A stretch of DNA of 64,000 nucleotides from Sporolactobacillus shoreicorticis (GTDB lineage Bacteria > Bacillota > Bacilli > Bacillales > Sporolactobacillaceae), in contig NZ_JAMXWM010000005.1 in the NCBI RefSeq assembly GCF_024125445.1, positions 124,001-188,000 on the forward strand. The letters run 5' to 3'. Made by a program: the position numbers and the translations under genes. The notes under the pieces are model-generated. The model was not told the origin of the DNA and made no database searches. It saw only the letters and a list, made by a program, of their open reading frames with translations. Below, piece after piece: positions 7,658 through 17,175 of the stretch. Positions within the stretch are counted from its first letter, which is position 1. Each line of letters begins with the position of its first letter.

Positions 7658-10537
7658 TTAATTTAAAAGCAGTTGCTTTATAGTTTCTCGATCATTTAAT
7701 ATCTGCAGCTTCTCCATCTTACTTTGATCCGATATAAGTGAATATAACTGCTCAAAATAAGGTCTTGAATCTTCATTCAATGCAAGCAAAAAGACCAAAT
7801 GACAGGTTTGATTATTCGTCCAAGAAATATCGTGGTCTAATTTTGTAACAACGATGGTCGGTTTTGTAACGAATGACGGATTTCCGTGAGGAATGGCAAT
7901 TCCCCCTTTTAAAAGGGTGTCCCCATAAGTTTCCCGTTTATAAACACTGAGCGAGAATCCTTCCGATACACGTTTGTTTTTTAATAAGGTTGCTACCATC
8001 CGATCAATCACTGCTTCTTTGGTCATGGAATCCGAATCAAAAAGAATGAAACGTTCATCGATGACTTCATGCAGTTGATTATTATTTGGTAATGCGATAT
8101 GCAAAAGTCGCTTCAATTTTAATTTTCCGGCGGGCCTCATTAGTTCTTCCATAGATAAAAAGGCGACATCTGCAAGCTGTGGATTAACGGTACCGACAAT
8201 TGCAGCCACGTAATAAGATATTTGATAGTGTTTGACTATTGCTTCAATACCACTGCATGATACGAGACCAACTGGAATAACATGCACTGCATTCAACTCA
8301 GGAAAATTTAAGGAGTGCAAATAATCTTTAATTTTAATCGCAGAGCGTTTTCCTGTTAAACAGAGGGTCAGAATAGCTGGTTGTTTTTGATTGTCAGCTG
8401 TCTGTGGTAAGAGGGATACTGATTCTGTATTTTTTTGTAATTTAGTATCCAATAATAAATTTTCCAATGTGTATTCAGGAATCATTGATTTTCGTACGCA
8501 TTCCATTGCCATCAGCGTATCGACTCTACCGATTACTTTTACCGGAATTTGCGTGCGGCTTTGAATGATTGGACCGAAGCTTAACAATGAACCCATATCG
8601 GCCAAAAGAATGCAGCCCTTGCCTTGGTTGGCTTTTTTCACTGCAATAATTGTTTTCTCCAGCATAAAGTTCGGCGAGTCGCTCAGTGCCATATCGACAC
8701 CGATTGCCTGCTTAATTCCTAGTAACTGATTGACGACTTCCGCCATTCCTGAAGCGACGTGACCATGACTGAGAATGACAACTCCGATGTTTTTTTCATG
8801 TTTTTTTTGATAAGATATTTGAAAATGACATAAATAAATGGCGATAAAACCAGCTTCATCGTCAGGAATAGTAATTTCCAATTTTTTTGCTAATGTTTGT
8901 GTAAGCTCTTTAGCAATGAAATACTCTTTCTCATGTTCCTTTTTCACTTTATCAAAATCCGGGTACTTCACGCGTTTTCCAGCAATAATTCGTTCATATG
9001 CTGATTTCATATGTGATGCGAGTGGATAGATGACGCTTTGACGCAATAACGGCAGTTTCTTTTTTGCTTGCTCAAAACAATAATCAGCTAAAGTCATAAA
9101 TCGTTTACCAACAATGTCTGCAATGGTTTGAGAACTGATTTGTGGGCGATTGCTTCTGGTCGACCGTGCAATGTAGGCAAGCTTCTTTTCGACTAAGCCG
9201 CCCAATAGCTTAATAATTCGGTCATCATCATAACCTTCATACTTCAAATTCATATGCATATTTTCAATATATTGATAGATATCTTCTTGCTGAGAGGAGG
9301 CTACGTCATTTGGTTTCATTTGATTGTTATATTGAATTTGCAAATCGGAGCCGCACGAATTTTCTTCAAAAGCAATCTGTCCATTAAGTACATCATTACG
9401 GATCTGTTCAGTCATATGTTGAAAAGTTATACGTACACTGTCGGCGTGATGTGTAACAGCCTGAAGCAGTGCCTTAGCACAACATACTTTGATGTCATTT
9501 TTCAATTGACCGACATTTCCGGGGTAGCTGTAGGATACAAATGTATTAAAGACATCTTGACTGATGATTAGATTTCTTTTCAGACGCAAACCTTCTCTTT
9601 GGAAAAAGGAGTGGACGAGTTCTTCTCGCTCTTGAATCGGGCGTTCTGTATATGAAGGAATTGTGATTGACATTGGGATTCGTCGCCTGAACGTCAGCAG
9701 CAGTGAATTCTCAGGCTTCTCTGTTGTCGCGCCGATCAGCATAATTCGACTTGTTCTTGTATCGCCAGCTGCGCCCATTCGTCTAAAGTGACCTTTATCG
9801 AGCAATTGAAAAAGAATTTCTTGCCCTTCTTCAGGAAGACGGTGTATTTCATCTAAGAACAGAATGCCGCCATTGCAAAGCTCGACGACTCCTTTTTTGT
9901 CAGATACAGCACCTGTAAAAGCTCCTTTTTGATAACCAAACAATTGTCCCAAAAGCAGTTGAGGATTATCGGCATAATCAGCACAGTTGAAAGCGAGAAA
10001 AGGAGCATCATCATTGAAATTATCGGTTGTTAGCGCGAATTGATACATTTTTTCTGCTAAATAGCTTTTTCCAACACCTGAATTTCCAATTAATAACGTA
10101 TGCAGTCCATGCGGTGGATAGAGCAGGGCTGCCTTTGCTTGGTCGACACATAGTTTTAAGCTGCCATCATGGCCGATCAAGCTGTGAAAAACATTGTTTT
10201 CTTCAATATTCGCAGAATTCTTTGAAGAAATTGCAGCTATCTTGCTCTTTGGTTGCACTTTCTTTTTTAACTGAGCGACAAGGTAACGGGTGGTGTCGTA
10301 GCCCAGCTTCTGAAGACGTTTAGCAATCTGTCGATCTGAGAGGCTGCTATTCTCGTTAAGAATTGCTTTGAGGTCGTTAATCATGTACATTCTCTTTCTT
10401 GCTCGTGAATCAGCAATCTGAAACTTTTTTCTTAATTTCGTGACTGCCACTCGAGAAATTAACAATTTTTGTGCTACTTCTTCGTCAGTCAAAGGACAAT
10501 GCGGATTCTCATTTTTAATAATTTCCGTGATCACCAT
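7658..10537 (-). CDS. LevR-like sigma-54-dependent PTS-controlled activator
   Basis: This 959-residue protein has two HTH-like segments (1-100) and an AAA+ sigma-54 activation domain with Walker A GNSGVGKS (about 152), the sigma-54 contact loop GAFTGA (about 207) and Walker B ILFLDEIH (about 230). Next come a PRD (about 425-575, LASHMKSAYERI), an EIIA-Man-like domain with LSHGHVASG (about 590), and a middle region (about 720-800). A C-terminal EIIA of the fructose/mannitol type has its His in GIAIPHGNP (about 890). In LevR-type proteins such histidines report PTS phosphorylation and hence substrate supply. A full type-2 EIIA stands at the end, where LevR has a second PRD. It lies directly upstream of the operon and almost certainly activates it. 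It is followed by the 156-bp promoter region, not co-transcribed by overlap. Confidence 0.88.
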   Translation of the reverse strand: MVITEIIKNENPHCPLTDEEVAQKLLISRVAVTKLRKKFQIADSRARKRMYMINDLKAILNENSSLSDRQIAKRLQKLGYDTTRYLVAQLKKKVQPKSKIAAISSKNSANIEENNVFHSLIGHDGSLKLCVDQAKAALLYPPHGLHTLLIGNSGVGKSYLAEKMYQFALTTDNFNDDAPFLAFNCADYADNPQLLLGQLFGYQKGAFTGAVSDKKGVVELCNGGILFLDEIHRLPEEGQEILFQLLDKGHFRRMGAAGDTRTSRIMLIGATTEKPENSLLLTFRRRIPMSITIPSYTERPIQEREELVHSFFQREGLRLKRNLIISQDVFNTFVSYSYPGNVGQLKNDIKVCCAKALLQAVTHHADSVRITFQHMTEQIRNDVLNGQIAFEENSCGSDLQIQYNNQMKPNDVASSQQEDIYQYIENMHMNLKYEGYDDDRIIKLLGGLVEKKLAYIARSTRSNRPQISSQTIADIVGKRFMTLADYCFEQAKKKLPLLRQSVIYPLASHMKSAYERIIAGKRVKYPDFDKVKKEHEKEYFIAKELTQTLAKKLEITIPDDEAGFIAIYLCHFQISYQKKHEKNIGVVILSHGHVASGMAEVVNQLLGIKQAIGVDMALSDSPNFMLEKTIIAVKKANQGKGCILLADMGSLLSFGPIIQSRTQIPVKVIGRVDTLMAMECVRKSMIPEYTLENLLLDTKLQKNTESVSLLPQTADNQKQPAILTLCLTGKRSAIKIKDYLHSLNFPELNAVHVIPVGLVSCSGIEAIVKHYQISYYVAAIVGTVNPQLADVAFLSMEELMRPAGKLKLKRLLHIALPNNNQLHEVIDERFILFDSDSMTKEAVIDRMVATLLKNKRVSEGFSLSVYKRETYGDTLLKGGIAIPHGNPSFVTKPTIVVTKLDHDISWTNNQTCHLVFLLALNEDSRPYFEQLYSLISDQSKMEKLQILNDRETIKQLLLN

Positions 10538-10566
10538 AACTAAGTCCGCCTTCCTTTAAAAAATGT

Positions 10567-10580
10567 GGTAAGCGCTTACT
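10567..10580. promoter_or_regulatory. cre-like (CcpA) palindrome upstream of the activator gene
   Basis: The 12-bp perfect palindrome GTAAGCGCTTAC lies 30 bp upstream of the regulator start. It matches the core of the cre consensus TGWNANCGNTNWCA except at the two outermost bases. Carbon catabolite repression of the activator is a reasonable inference. Confidence 0.55.
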
Positions 10581-10660
10581 ATTGCGTATCAATTATAAGG
10601 CAAATTGCCACTGTTTCACACAAAAGATTGCATTGAGTATTTTATATACTCAGTTAATAC

Positions 10661-11289
10661 TCATGATTTGTTTTCAATTGTTTCTGCAAGCACTTTCTTC
10701 GCATTATTTAACAGAAGGAATATTTGAGCGGCAGCAGAAATCATGAAAAAAAGAGTGCGATAAAGAGTATCGTTCCCGTCGTTCCGGTAAGATTGAGTTC
10801 CAGTGATCTTTTTGCAATGAAAAGAGCTGTTGTATGGAAAATGACTGTTACGAGTTGGTAGGAAAAAAAGAACTTGTAGGTCCACGTTGCTTTTGAAGTG
10901 AGCTCGGCATTTTCGATACGCCGGGCTTCAAGTTCAATGCCTTTGCACAAATGATAAATACTGAAAGCAAGCAGGGTAGCTGTGACGATAAACGAGATAA
11001 ATGAAAACAGCCTGCCGCTTAGCTGATTGTTATCAATAACGCCATTTAGAACCGCAGAATGATGAATAAAGAGATCAAGAGCGGATAGAACGATGAGTAG
11101 CAGACTCGACCATTTTACATTGATGAACCGATCATTATGAAAATGAGATAATAAGCTGCGCGTTCCGTAAAAGATAAAGAGGTAGCCAATGAAATCAGGC
11201 AGGATATCAATCGAACTGATGGTGAAATGGAAAAAGATAAAAACAAACCCTATGATTATTTGATTGAATCCCACAGAAAAGATCCCCAA
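10661..11289 (-). pseudogene. Membrane protein of unknown function, frameshifted near its C-terminus
   Basis: The main frame (TTG at 11289, stop at 10741) encodes about 182 residues with five hydrophobic segments. It stops abruptly in a run of seven T on the coding strand (10746-10752). Moving one frame at that run continues smoothly as LFFMISAAAQIFLLLNNAKK and ends at 10661, which completes a last membrane helix and a charged tail. The intact protein would be about 208 residues. The homopolymer makes three explanations possible: a real mutation, slippage-based phase variation, or a sequencing error. I recognise no family. It is divergent from the next gene. Confidence 0.55.
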
Positions 11290-11363
11290 TCCATTCGATT
11301 TTTTACGTATTGCTGGTATTATTATACTTAAACATCAGCCGTTCTTGAAGGGAGAGTTACCTG

Positions 11364-12212
11364 ATTAATAAAAGAATATTAATGACCTGTACAGCGATTA
11401 TCGTTTTGCTGCTCATTTATACTTGCTATACGTTCCTCGATCAGCTTTATCAATCTTCCGTTATTGTAAATCCTGAAACGTTGCAGACAAAACACCAAGC
11501 ATTGAACGCAGATAATTAGAGTCGGAGCGCCGTGAATTTGGAAACATACGGCCTATCGGATTTTGCGGTTGCGCATCTGTCCGATGTAGAACGGCGGCAC
11601 CTCGAACAGTTGAAAGGCGAGATTGTTGCTCACTCAATGACGTATCTGAAAGTTACCTCAAGTGATTCGCAGAAACTTTCAAAAAGGGATTACGCTCAGG
11701 CATTGTCTCAAGCGGTGCAATCAAAAGTACCGCAACGAGTAAAATTCATGCGGGTCAGCTTGAATCTCATTCATGAAGGACAACGAACCTTTGCCTTTGT
11801 GGGGAGTGAGCGGATTGACTACAGTCCCGCAAACATGAAGCCGACGGCGATCTCCATACAGTATCGGCAGGAATTCGATCAAATATCGAATGATGCCGTG
11901 CAGACATGGGCCAACACATCGGCATTTGTCCTGCATCAGCTTTCCGTTGGAAACAAATCCTACACACCATCTGCTTTGCCGGACAATCGATCTGAAGAAA
12001 AGTTCATGGACGACAGTGCGGCTACACATGCATCTCATTCCTATCTTGTTCACTGGAAGCAGCCGGCACTATTTCACAATATAGCGGGGGTGGATTTTTC
12101 GCATGTGACACAATTTGAAGTACCTAAAGATACGAAGCGAGTGGATGTCTCTATTCAGATTAGCCGGCCTAACGTGTCGGATCAATTGACTTATGAAATT
12201 CACGGCTCCTGA
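11364..12212 (+). pseudogene. Membrane-anchored secreted protein of unknown function, interrupted by an in-frame TAG
   Basis: A first segment (start near 11364 or ATG 11382) encodes an N-terminal membrane anchor (TCTAIIVLLLIYTCYTFLD) and a polar stretch ending ADN-TAG at 11517-11519. The same reading frame continues without shift from 11520 to 12212 for another 230 codons, which have no signal sequence of their own. The simplest reading is one exported protein of about 280 residues broken by one amber codon. The downstream part could also start at GTG 11532 behind CGGAG, giving a 226-residue soluble protein. I do not recognise the family. Confidence 0.5.
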
Positions 12213-12235
12213 AAACGATGACAATTTTCGCATAA

Positions 12236-12272
12236 AAAAGCCGGTCTTTCAGCATTTAGAAAGACCGGCCGG
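12236..12272 (-). terminator. Terminator at the convergent end of the NmrA-type reductase gene
   Basis: GCCGGTCTTTC (12240-12250) and its complement (12259-12269) enclose an 8-nt loop. The A-run at 12234-12239 gives the U-tract on the minus-strand transcript. Confidence 0.85.
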
Positions 12273-12285
12273 TATAACTACGCAT

Positions 12286-13158
12286 TTATTTTGTTTGTGA
12301 ATGCTCTTGAATCAGTGTTGTAAGGGCCTGTTTGATCGGCACAAGCGGACGACCGAGAAGCTTTTCAAAATCATTGCTTGTTACTTCAAGACTGCCTTCG
12401 CGGATGTCCTTTTGAATACCTTCAAGCATGGGTAAAAGAAATTCGGGCACTCCGGCTTGTTCCGTGAGCTTCGTGTAGGTCTTGTCATCGACGTGCCGCA
12501 CCGAAATGTTCTTGCCAATGACGTCACCAAGCGCAGATGCCAGTTCTTCTTGAGTCCGCAGTTTTCCCGACAGCTCATAGATTGTGTTTTCATGGCCACT
12601 GCCGGTGAGTACTGCCACTGCGGCATCCGCATAATCCTGCTGCAATGCCCAGCCGACTTTGCCGTCTCCTGCGGAGGTTATCCAAGGGGCGCCGGCGAGC
12701 ACACCCTGAATCGACGACAGTTCATTTTCCAAATACCAGTTGTTGCGCAGAAAGGCGTATGGAATGCCGGTTTTTAAAATGGCCTGTTCTGTTGCCTGAT
12801 GGGTTGGTGCGAGCGCATTGGTGCTTTTCTGAGCATTGACAATGCTCGTGTAGGCAATAAATTTTACGCCGGCACGCTCTGCCGCTGATACGGCATTTGC
12901 ATGTTGACGAGTGCGGGTTTCAGTGTCGCCGGTTGTCGAAATGATCAGCAGCCGGTCAATGCCTGCGAAAGCGCGATCCAAGCTTTCTGGTTTGTCAAAA
13001 TCCCCGTAACGAACATCCACACCTTGAGTGTGAAGATGGTCTGCTTTCTCTGGGTTACGGACGCTGACAGCAATTTGGTTTGCCGGGACCGTTCTCAAGA
13101 GTGTTGCAACAACCTTTGAACCAAGTTTTCCGCTGGCTCCGGTCACTAACAATTTCAT
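12286..13158 (-). CDS. NmrA-like SDR oxidoreductase (QorB/YtfG-type)
   Basis: This 290-residue protein begins MKLLVTGASGKLGSKVV, an NAD(P)-binding Rossmann motif, followed by SVRNPEKA, the GDFDKPESL strand, LLIISTTG and a FIAYTSIVNA segment. NNWYLEN and ITSAGDGKVGWALQQDYADAA are typical of the QorB / triphenylmethane-reductase-like branch of atypical SDRs, which reduce quinones and related compounds. The ATG at 13158 is preceded by GGAGGGATT; the longer frame upstream has no ribosome binding site. It is monocistronic. GTTACAAC occurs twice in the region upstream (13202-13209, 13266-13273) and could mark a regulator site. Confidence 0.82.
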   Translation of the reverse strand: MKLLVTGASGKLGSKVVATLLRTVPANQIAVSVRNPEKADHLHTQGVDVRYGDFDKPESLDRAFAGIDRLLIISTTGDTETRTRQHANAVSAAERAGVKFIAYTSIVNAQKSTNALAPTHQATEQAILKTGIPYAFLRNNWYLENELSSIQGVLAGAPWITSAGDGKVGWALQQDYADAAVAVLTGSGHENTIYELSGKLRTQEELASALGDVIGKNISVRHVDDKTYTKLTEQAGVPEFLLPMLEGIQKDIREGSLEVTSNDFEKLLGRPLVPIKQALTTLIQEHSQTK

Positions 13159-13419
13159 AAAAAATCCCTCCAATTTAAAAAGATTATTTATAACTGTTTT
13201 TGTTACAACAAATAGATAATAAAAGATTTTCAATAGAAGTCTTTCTACACGATGTAATCATTATAGTTACAACTTTTGGCGATGTCAATAAAAATGCGTC
13301 ACGAGAGGCAGCGGAGGAGAGTATGATTTTCTCCTTGAATTTGAATAATAAGAGCGCCTTTGGTATTGTTGAAGAAAATCTCCGGAATTTTTCCACATTC
13401 AATAGAAGGAGTCCTTTCT

Positions 13420-14358
13420 TTGAAACCAATATTGCTTAGCATATGCGGGTTTATGCTAATCGCTCTGATTATGACACTATTTAACTATGAAAATCTTATT
13501 CGCCTCATACCGGCACGCAGTCAAAGTCAGTTCATTGGCGCACAGAACAAGCCTAGACACGCGCAGTCTGAGCGGCTGAGCCCCTTCACAAATGACACCA
13601 TAAGCTACTCGTTACAAAAAGAAGCGTTGAACATAACTTACGATCATGGGAAGAGCTGGGTCAAGGTTCCGGTTGATCAGGATCAGTTATTTGGCGGAGA
13701 CTATAGCGGAAACAAACGGGAATTAATTGACGGCAGTTATCTGCTTACCAAACATCGGGCGGCATTCCTGCATTTGGACGGTACAGATTCGGAAAATAAA
13801 AGCACTGCACTCACCTATTCCCTTGATCAAGGGAAAACGTGGCACCATTCCACAGTAACGACCTCTTTTGCTTCCCTGCGTTTTAGAAAAGTAGGTTTTC
13901 TGAATGAGCGCTTTGGCTATGTTATTTTATCCGGCGATCGAACGATGGCTCAGGAAATCTCAAGAGTTTTTTTAACACAGGACGGAGGGCGCAGCTGGAA
14001 GGAAACTGCTTCTACAGGGGTTACAGCGTTAATTTCGGATGGCGGCTTTGTTAATGAATCCATCGGCTTCTTGTCCTTTGGAACGATTAATCCGGAGCAT
14101 CCGCAGCTTTACGTGACAGAAGATGGAGGAAAGTCCTGGTCAAGGGCGGTATTCACGCTCCCCAATAAATACTTGAAGATCTTTGTTTCAGCGGAAATTC
14201 CGACAAAAGATGGGAATCATTTAACCGTTTTTGTGAATCAAGGTCCAAACGGTGACTATGAGGGCGGAAAAGTGAAAGGAAAATTCACTTCAAAAGATAA
14301 TGGAAGAACATGGGCTTTTTCTGAGGAGGTGCAGCCGGATGAGAGTGAACAGGAATAA
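13420..14358 (+). CDS. Membrane-anchored Asp-box (BNR-repeat) protein
   Basis: The protein has 312 residues from a TTG start behind AAGGAG. An N-terminal membrane anchor (about 4-24) precedes an extracellular beta-propeller-like domain. Five Asp-box motifs (S/T-x-D-x-G-x-T/S-W) are visible: TYDHGKSW, SLDQGKTW, TQDGGRSW, TEDGGKSW and SKDNGRTW. Asp-boxes occur in sialidases and in many non-enzymatic propellers. I see no sialidase catalytic set, so a binding or structural role at the cell surface is more likely. The 3' end overlaps the next gene by 20 bases, so the two are translationally coupled. The stretch 13159-13419 upstream holds nothing else that I can name. Confidence 0.65.
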   Translation: MKPILLSICGFMLIALIMTLFNYENLIRLIPARSQSQFIGAQNKPRHAQSERLSPFTNDTISYSLQKEALNITYDHGKSWVKVPVDQDQLFGGDYSGNKRELIDGSYLLTKHRAAFLHLDGTDSENKSTALTYSLDQGKTWHHSTVTTSFASLRFRKVGFLNERFGYVILSGDRTMAQEISRVFLTQDGGRSWKETASTGVTALISDGGFVNESIGFLSFGTINPEHPQLYVTEDGGKSWSRAVFTLPNKYLKIFVSAEIPTKDGNHLTVFVNQGPNGDYEGGKVKGKFTSKDNGRTWAFSEEVQPDESEQE

Positions 14359-15202
14359 ATGGACGACGGTCTTGGGCTGGTGCTCATTATTGCTTGCTAT
14401 CGGTTTTTTTTGTTTGCAGATTGGCTATTTATTCATGCATCGTTTTTTTCAAGTCGAATATATTGATCATCAGCTCTTCTTCATCATCAATAGTCTGTGC
14501 TTTTTTTTCATAACCCTGTCTCTTTTGCTTTTACTTGCACTCACACGAAGAATGATATGGATGCTTTCCGGAGCGGCCATTTTGTTTCTTATTGTGAATG
14601 GAATTCTGCTTGTTGAAAGTGATCGGAACGTCACCAACATCACCAGCATATCGCCGGATCGGAAGCATGTGTTCGTTGTTAAAGAAAATCCGGCGATTGG
14701 AGCGACCGTTTATTATCGGAGCTACTATGGTATTTTTTGCCGCCCCAAAAAAGTTCTTCCACAGGATTTAAAGGGCCGATATAAAGTAAAGTGGTTAGCG
14801 AATGATATTGCCGCGCTGACGTACACGGATGCAGATGATAAAATTCAGCAGTTCATCGGTACGTATGGAGATCGCGGAGGAGGCAGATCCTACTATTATG
14901 TAGGTGCGGAAATTCATGGACAATGGCAGGGTGGAAGCGCATTGGTGATCAGCGGTACGAAAGGCATTTTGGTGACTGAAGATGGCGCAAACGAACTATT
15001 TGAGTGGAACCGTATTGTTCAGTATGGCACACTGGCCGTAGTACTAAAGAGAAACGATCAAGCTGTTTGGACGCTGGCATTGAATAAAGACTTTGAGGTT
15101 CATTCGGATGCTTCCGAACCGACTACTGGAACGATCCGTTTGTATCGTGCAACGATGGGAAACAATCAACCGGTGACGCTGCACCTTGAGCGGTTGAGAT
15201 AA
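14339..15202 (+). CDS. Membrane protein of unknown function, coupled to the Asp-box protein
   Basis: The ATG at 14339 follows GAGGAGGTG and lies inside the end of the preceding gene. The 287-residue product has three or four hydrophobic segments within residues 8-100. An extracytoplasmic domain follows that opens with NVTNITSISPDRKHVFVVKENP, a beta-rich pattern resembling a small propeller-like or lectin-like domain with a GDRGGGRSYYYVG turn. I do not recognise the family. The tight coupling suggests that the two products act together at the membrane. Confidence 0.6.
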   Translation: MRVNRNKWTTVLGWCSLLLAIGFFCLQIGYLFMHRFFQVEYIDHQLFFIINSLCFFFITLSLLLLLALTRRMIWMLSGAAILFLIVNGILLVESDRNVTNITSISPDRKHVFVVKENPAIGATVYYRSYYGIFCRPKKVLPQDLKGRYKVKWLANDIAALTYTDADDKIQQFIGTYGDRGGGRSYYYVGAEIHGQWQGGSALVISGTKGILVTEDGANELFEWNRIVQYGTLAVVLKRNDQAVWTLALNKDFEVHSDASEPTTGTIRLYRATMGNNQPVTLHLERLR

Positions 15203-15248
15203 TCTCCGTTTAATAAAATCTACTTAGGAACGCATGAAGCAGGCAGGC

Positions 15249-15322
15249 AGCGGTGACTGCACATTCCTAGTGACATGGATAACATGCATGCAGCTTGGTT
15301 TTCTGAAGCGGCAAACAAGTGA
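15249..15322 (+). pseudogene. Relic of a URO-D-like C-terminus
   Basis: SGDC is followed, after a one-base shift at about 15263, by IPSDMDNMHAAWFSEAANK and a stop. This aligns with the C-terminus of the URO-D-like gene at the start of the window (SGDC-S-IPFDTDDAHAGWVSEAANR). Nothing of the rest of the gene is present. Confidence 0.6.
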
Positions 15323-15360
15323 AGCAGGACGCTGATGTGTAAACGAAGTTCGGGCGTATA

Positions 15361-15396
15361 AAAAGCCGCGATCCAATAAAGCGGATCGCGGTTTTA
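15361..15396. terminator. Bidirectional terminator between convergent genes
   Basis: CCGCGATCC (15366-15374) pairs with GGATCGCGG (15383-15391). AAAA precedes the stem and TTTT follows it, so it can serve both the coupled membrane-protein pair and hcp. Confidence 0.8.
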
Positions 15397-15410
15397 TTTA
15401 ACGAAGCTGA

Positions 15411-17042
15411 TTAGTTGACTAACAATTCCAAGTCATCCTGAACAGATCCTATACCGGTGATCCCGAATTGTTCGGCTAGCAGGTCGGCGACGGCCGGTGA
15501 GAGAAAAGCGGGCAGGGTAGGTCCGAGATGAATGTTCTTAATGCCAAGGTACAGCAGGGCCAAGAGTACAATGACTGCTTTTTGCTCATACCAAGCAATA
15601 TTAAAAACGATTGGCAGGTCATTGATGTCATTTAAATTGAAAATCTCTTTTAGCTTAAGGGCAATCAGAGCCAAAGAATAGGAGTCGCTGCATTGACCGG
15701 CGTCAAGTACGCGCGGAATGCCGTCAATGGAGCCTAAGTTGAGTTTATTGTATTTATATTTTGCACAACCTGCCGTTAAGATCACGGTGTCTTTAGGTAG
15801 TGCTTTGGCAAAGTCGGTATAGTAGTTTCGTGATCTGGTGCGCCCGTCGCATCCGGCCATGACAACGAATTTTTTAATGTGGCCGGACTTGACCGCAGCG
15901 ACAATTTTATCTGCGAGTGCAAAGACTTGCTCGTGGGCAAAACCGCCAACAATTCTTCCGGTTTCAATCTCAGTAGGCGGCGAACATTTTTTAGCGTGTG
16001 CGATCAGTTTGCTGAAGTCTTTTTGCTCGCCAATTTTTCCGGCTATATGTGTGCATCCCGGATAACCTGCGGCACCTGTTGTGTATAATCGATCCTTATA
16101 GCTGGCTTTTGGCGGAACGATACAATTCGTTGTCATGAGTATCGGGCCATTGAAACGTTCAAATTCTTCCTTCTGTTTCCACCATGCGTTTCCATAGTTT
16201 CCCACAAAATTCGGATACTTCTTAAATGCGGGGTAATAATGCGCGGGAAGCATTTCAGAGTGTGTGTAGACATCGACACCTGTTTCCTGCGTTTGCTCAA
16301 GCAGCATCTCAATATCGCGCAAATCATGTCCTGAAATTAAAATTCCCGGATGATGTCTCACGCCAAGATTAACTTCCGTTATTTCTGGATGTCCGTAAGC
16401 ATCCGTATTTGCCTGATCGAGCAGAGCCATGCCCTTTAATCCAAAATGTCCGGTTTCAAGTAGCAGACTTGTGAGCGCTTTTGCGTCTAGACGGTCGTTC
16501 AAAGTTGCTGCCAATGCGTATTGTATAAATTCATTAATTTTCTCGCTGCCCTTTTGCAGTACGTTCGCGTGTTTGATATAGGCGGAGAGTCCTTTCAGGC
16601 CATAGGTAATCAGTTCGCGTAAGCTGCGGATGTCTTCATTTTTTGTCGAGAGAACGCCTAAATGCGTTTGATTAACACTTTGATAATCGGAAGACGTCCA
16701 GAGCGCCGCATCCGGGAGATTCTTCTTATCTGCTAATTGGTCAATCAGCTTCGTTTTTACTGTCAAAGTTGCCGTGACTTGTGAACGGATGGCTTGTTCA
16801 TCAAAGTTAGCGTTTGTAATGGTTGTAAAAAGATTTTCTGTGATTAAATGGTTGATATCGGAGGGAATTGTCTTGCCTTCAGCACGCAGCCGCGTGATTA
16901 CCGCAGAGAGTCCTTTTGTGGCGTATACGAGTAAATCTTGTGCGGCAGCTACTTCAGGCTTTTTCCCGCAGACACCGACTAACGTACATCCCCTGCCTCT
17001 TGCTGTTTCCTGACATTGGTAGCAAAACATCGTACTTTCCAT
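15411..17042 (-). CDS. hcp: Hydroxylamine reductase / hybrid-cluster protein
   Basis: This 543-residue protein opens [19 protein letters not shown], giving the N-terminal Cys motif C-x2-C-x8-C-x5-C for an Fe-S cluster. Later segments fit the hybrid cluster region, including [62 protein letters not shown] and [15 protein letters not shown] reduces hydroxylamine and nitric oxide and is linked to nitrosative stress and anaerobic growth. I chose the ATG at 17042 because GGAGGAATGG precedes it; a second ATG four codons later is possible. An FNR-like box lies upstream at 17176-17190. Confidence 0.93.
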   Translation of the reverse strand: MESTMFCYQCQETARGRGCTLVGVCGKKPEVAAAQDLLVYATKGLSAVITRLRAEGKTIPSDINHLITENLFTTITNANFDEQAIRSQVTATLTVKTKLIDQLADKKNLPDAALWTSSDYQSVNQTHLGVLSTKNEDIRSLRELITYGLKGLSAYIKHANVLQKGSEKINEFIQYALAATLNDRLDAKALTSLLLETGHFGLKGMALLDQANTDAYGHPEITEVNLGVRHHPGILISGHDLRDIEMLLEQTQETGVDVYTHSEMLPAHYYPAFKKYPNFVGNYGNAWWKQKEEFERFNGPILMTTNCIVPPKASYKDRLYTTGAAGYPGCTHIAGKIGEQKDFSKLIAHAKKCSPPTEIETGRIVGGFAHEQVFALADKIVAAVKSGHIKKFVVMAGCDGRTRSRNYYTDFAKALPKDTVILTAGCAKYKYNKLNLGSIDGIPRVLDAGQCSDSYSLALIALKLKEIFNLNDINDLPIVFNIAWYEQKAVIVLLALLYLGIKNIHLGPTLPAFLSPAVADLLAEQFGITGIGSVQDDLELLVN

Positions 17043-17126
17043 CGTCCATTCCTCCAGTTCAAGGTTTTCTAGATTCATCCTGTATCACTGCCGATGAAGC
17101 AAGTTTGACGCGACCGAATTGAGAAA

Positions 17127-17138
17127 AACACCGGTGTT
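17127..17138. promoter_or_regulatory. 12-bp palindrome upstream of hcp
   Basis: AACACCGGTGTT is a perfect palindrome 85 bp upstream of the hcp start. No known regulator consensus fits with certainty. The rest of 17043-17377 contains no credible gene. Confidence 0.3.
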
Positions 17139-17175
17139 CCTCTGTTAATCATAGACGGGGAGCAGGTAAGATACC

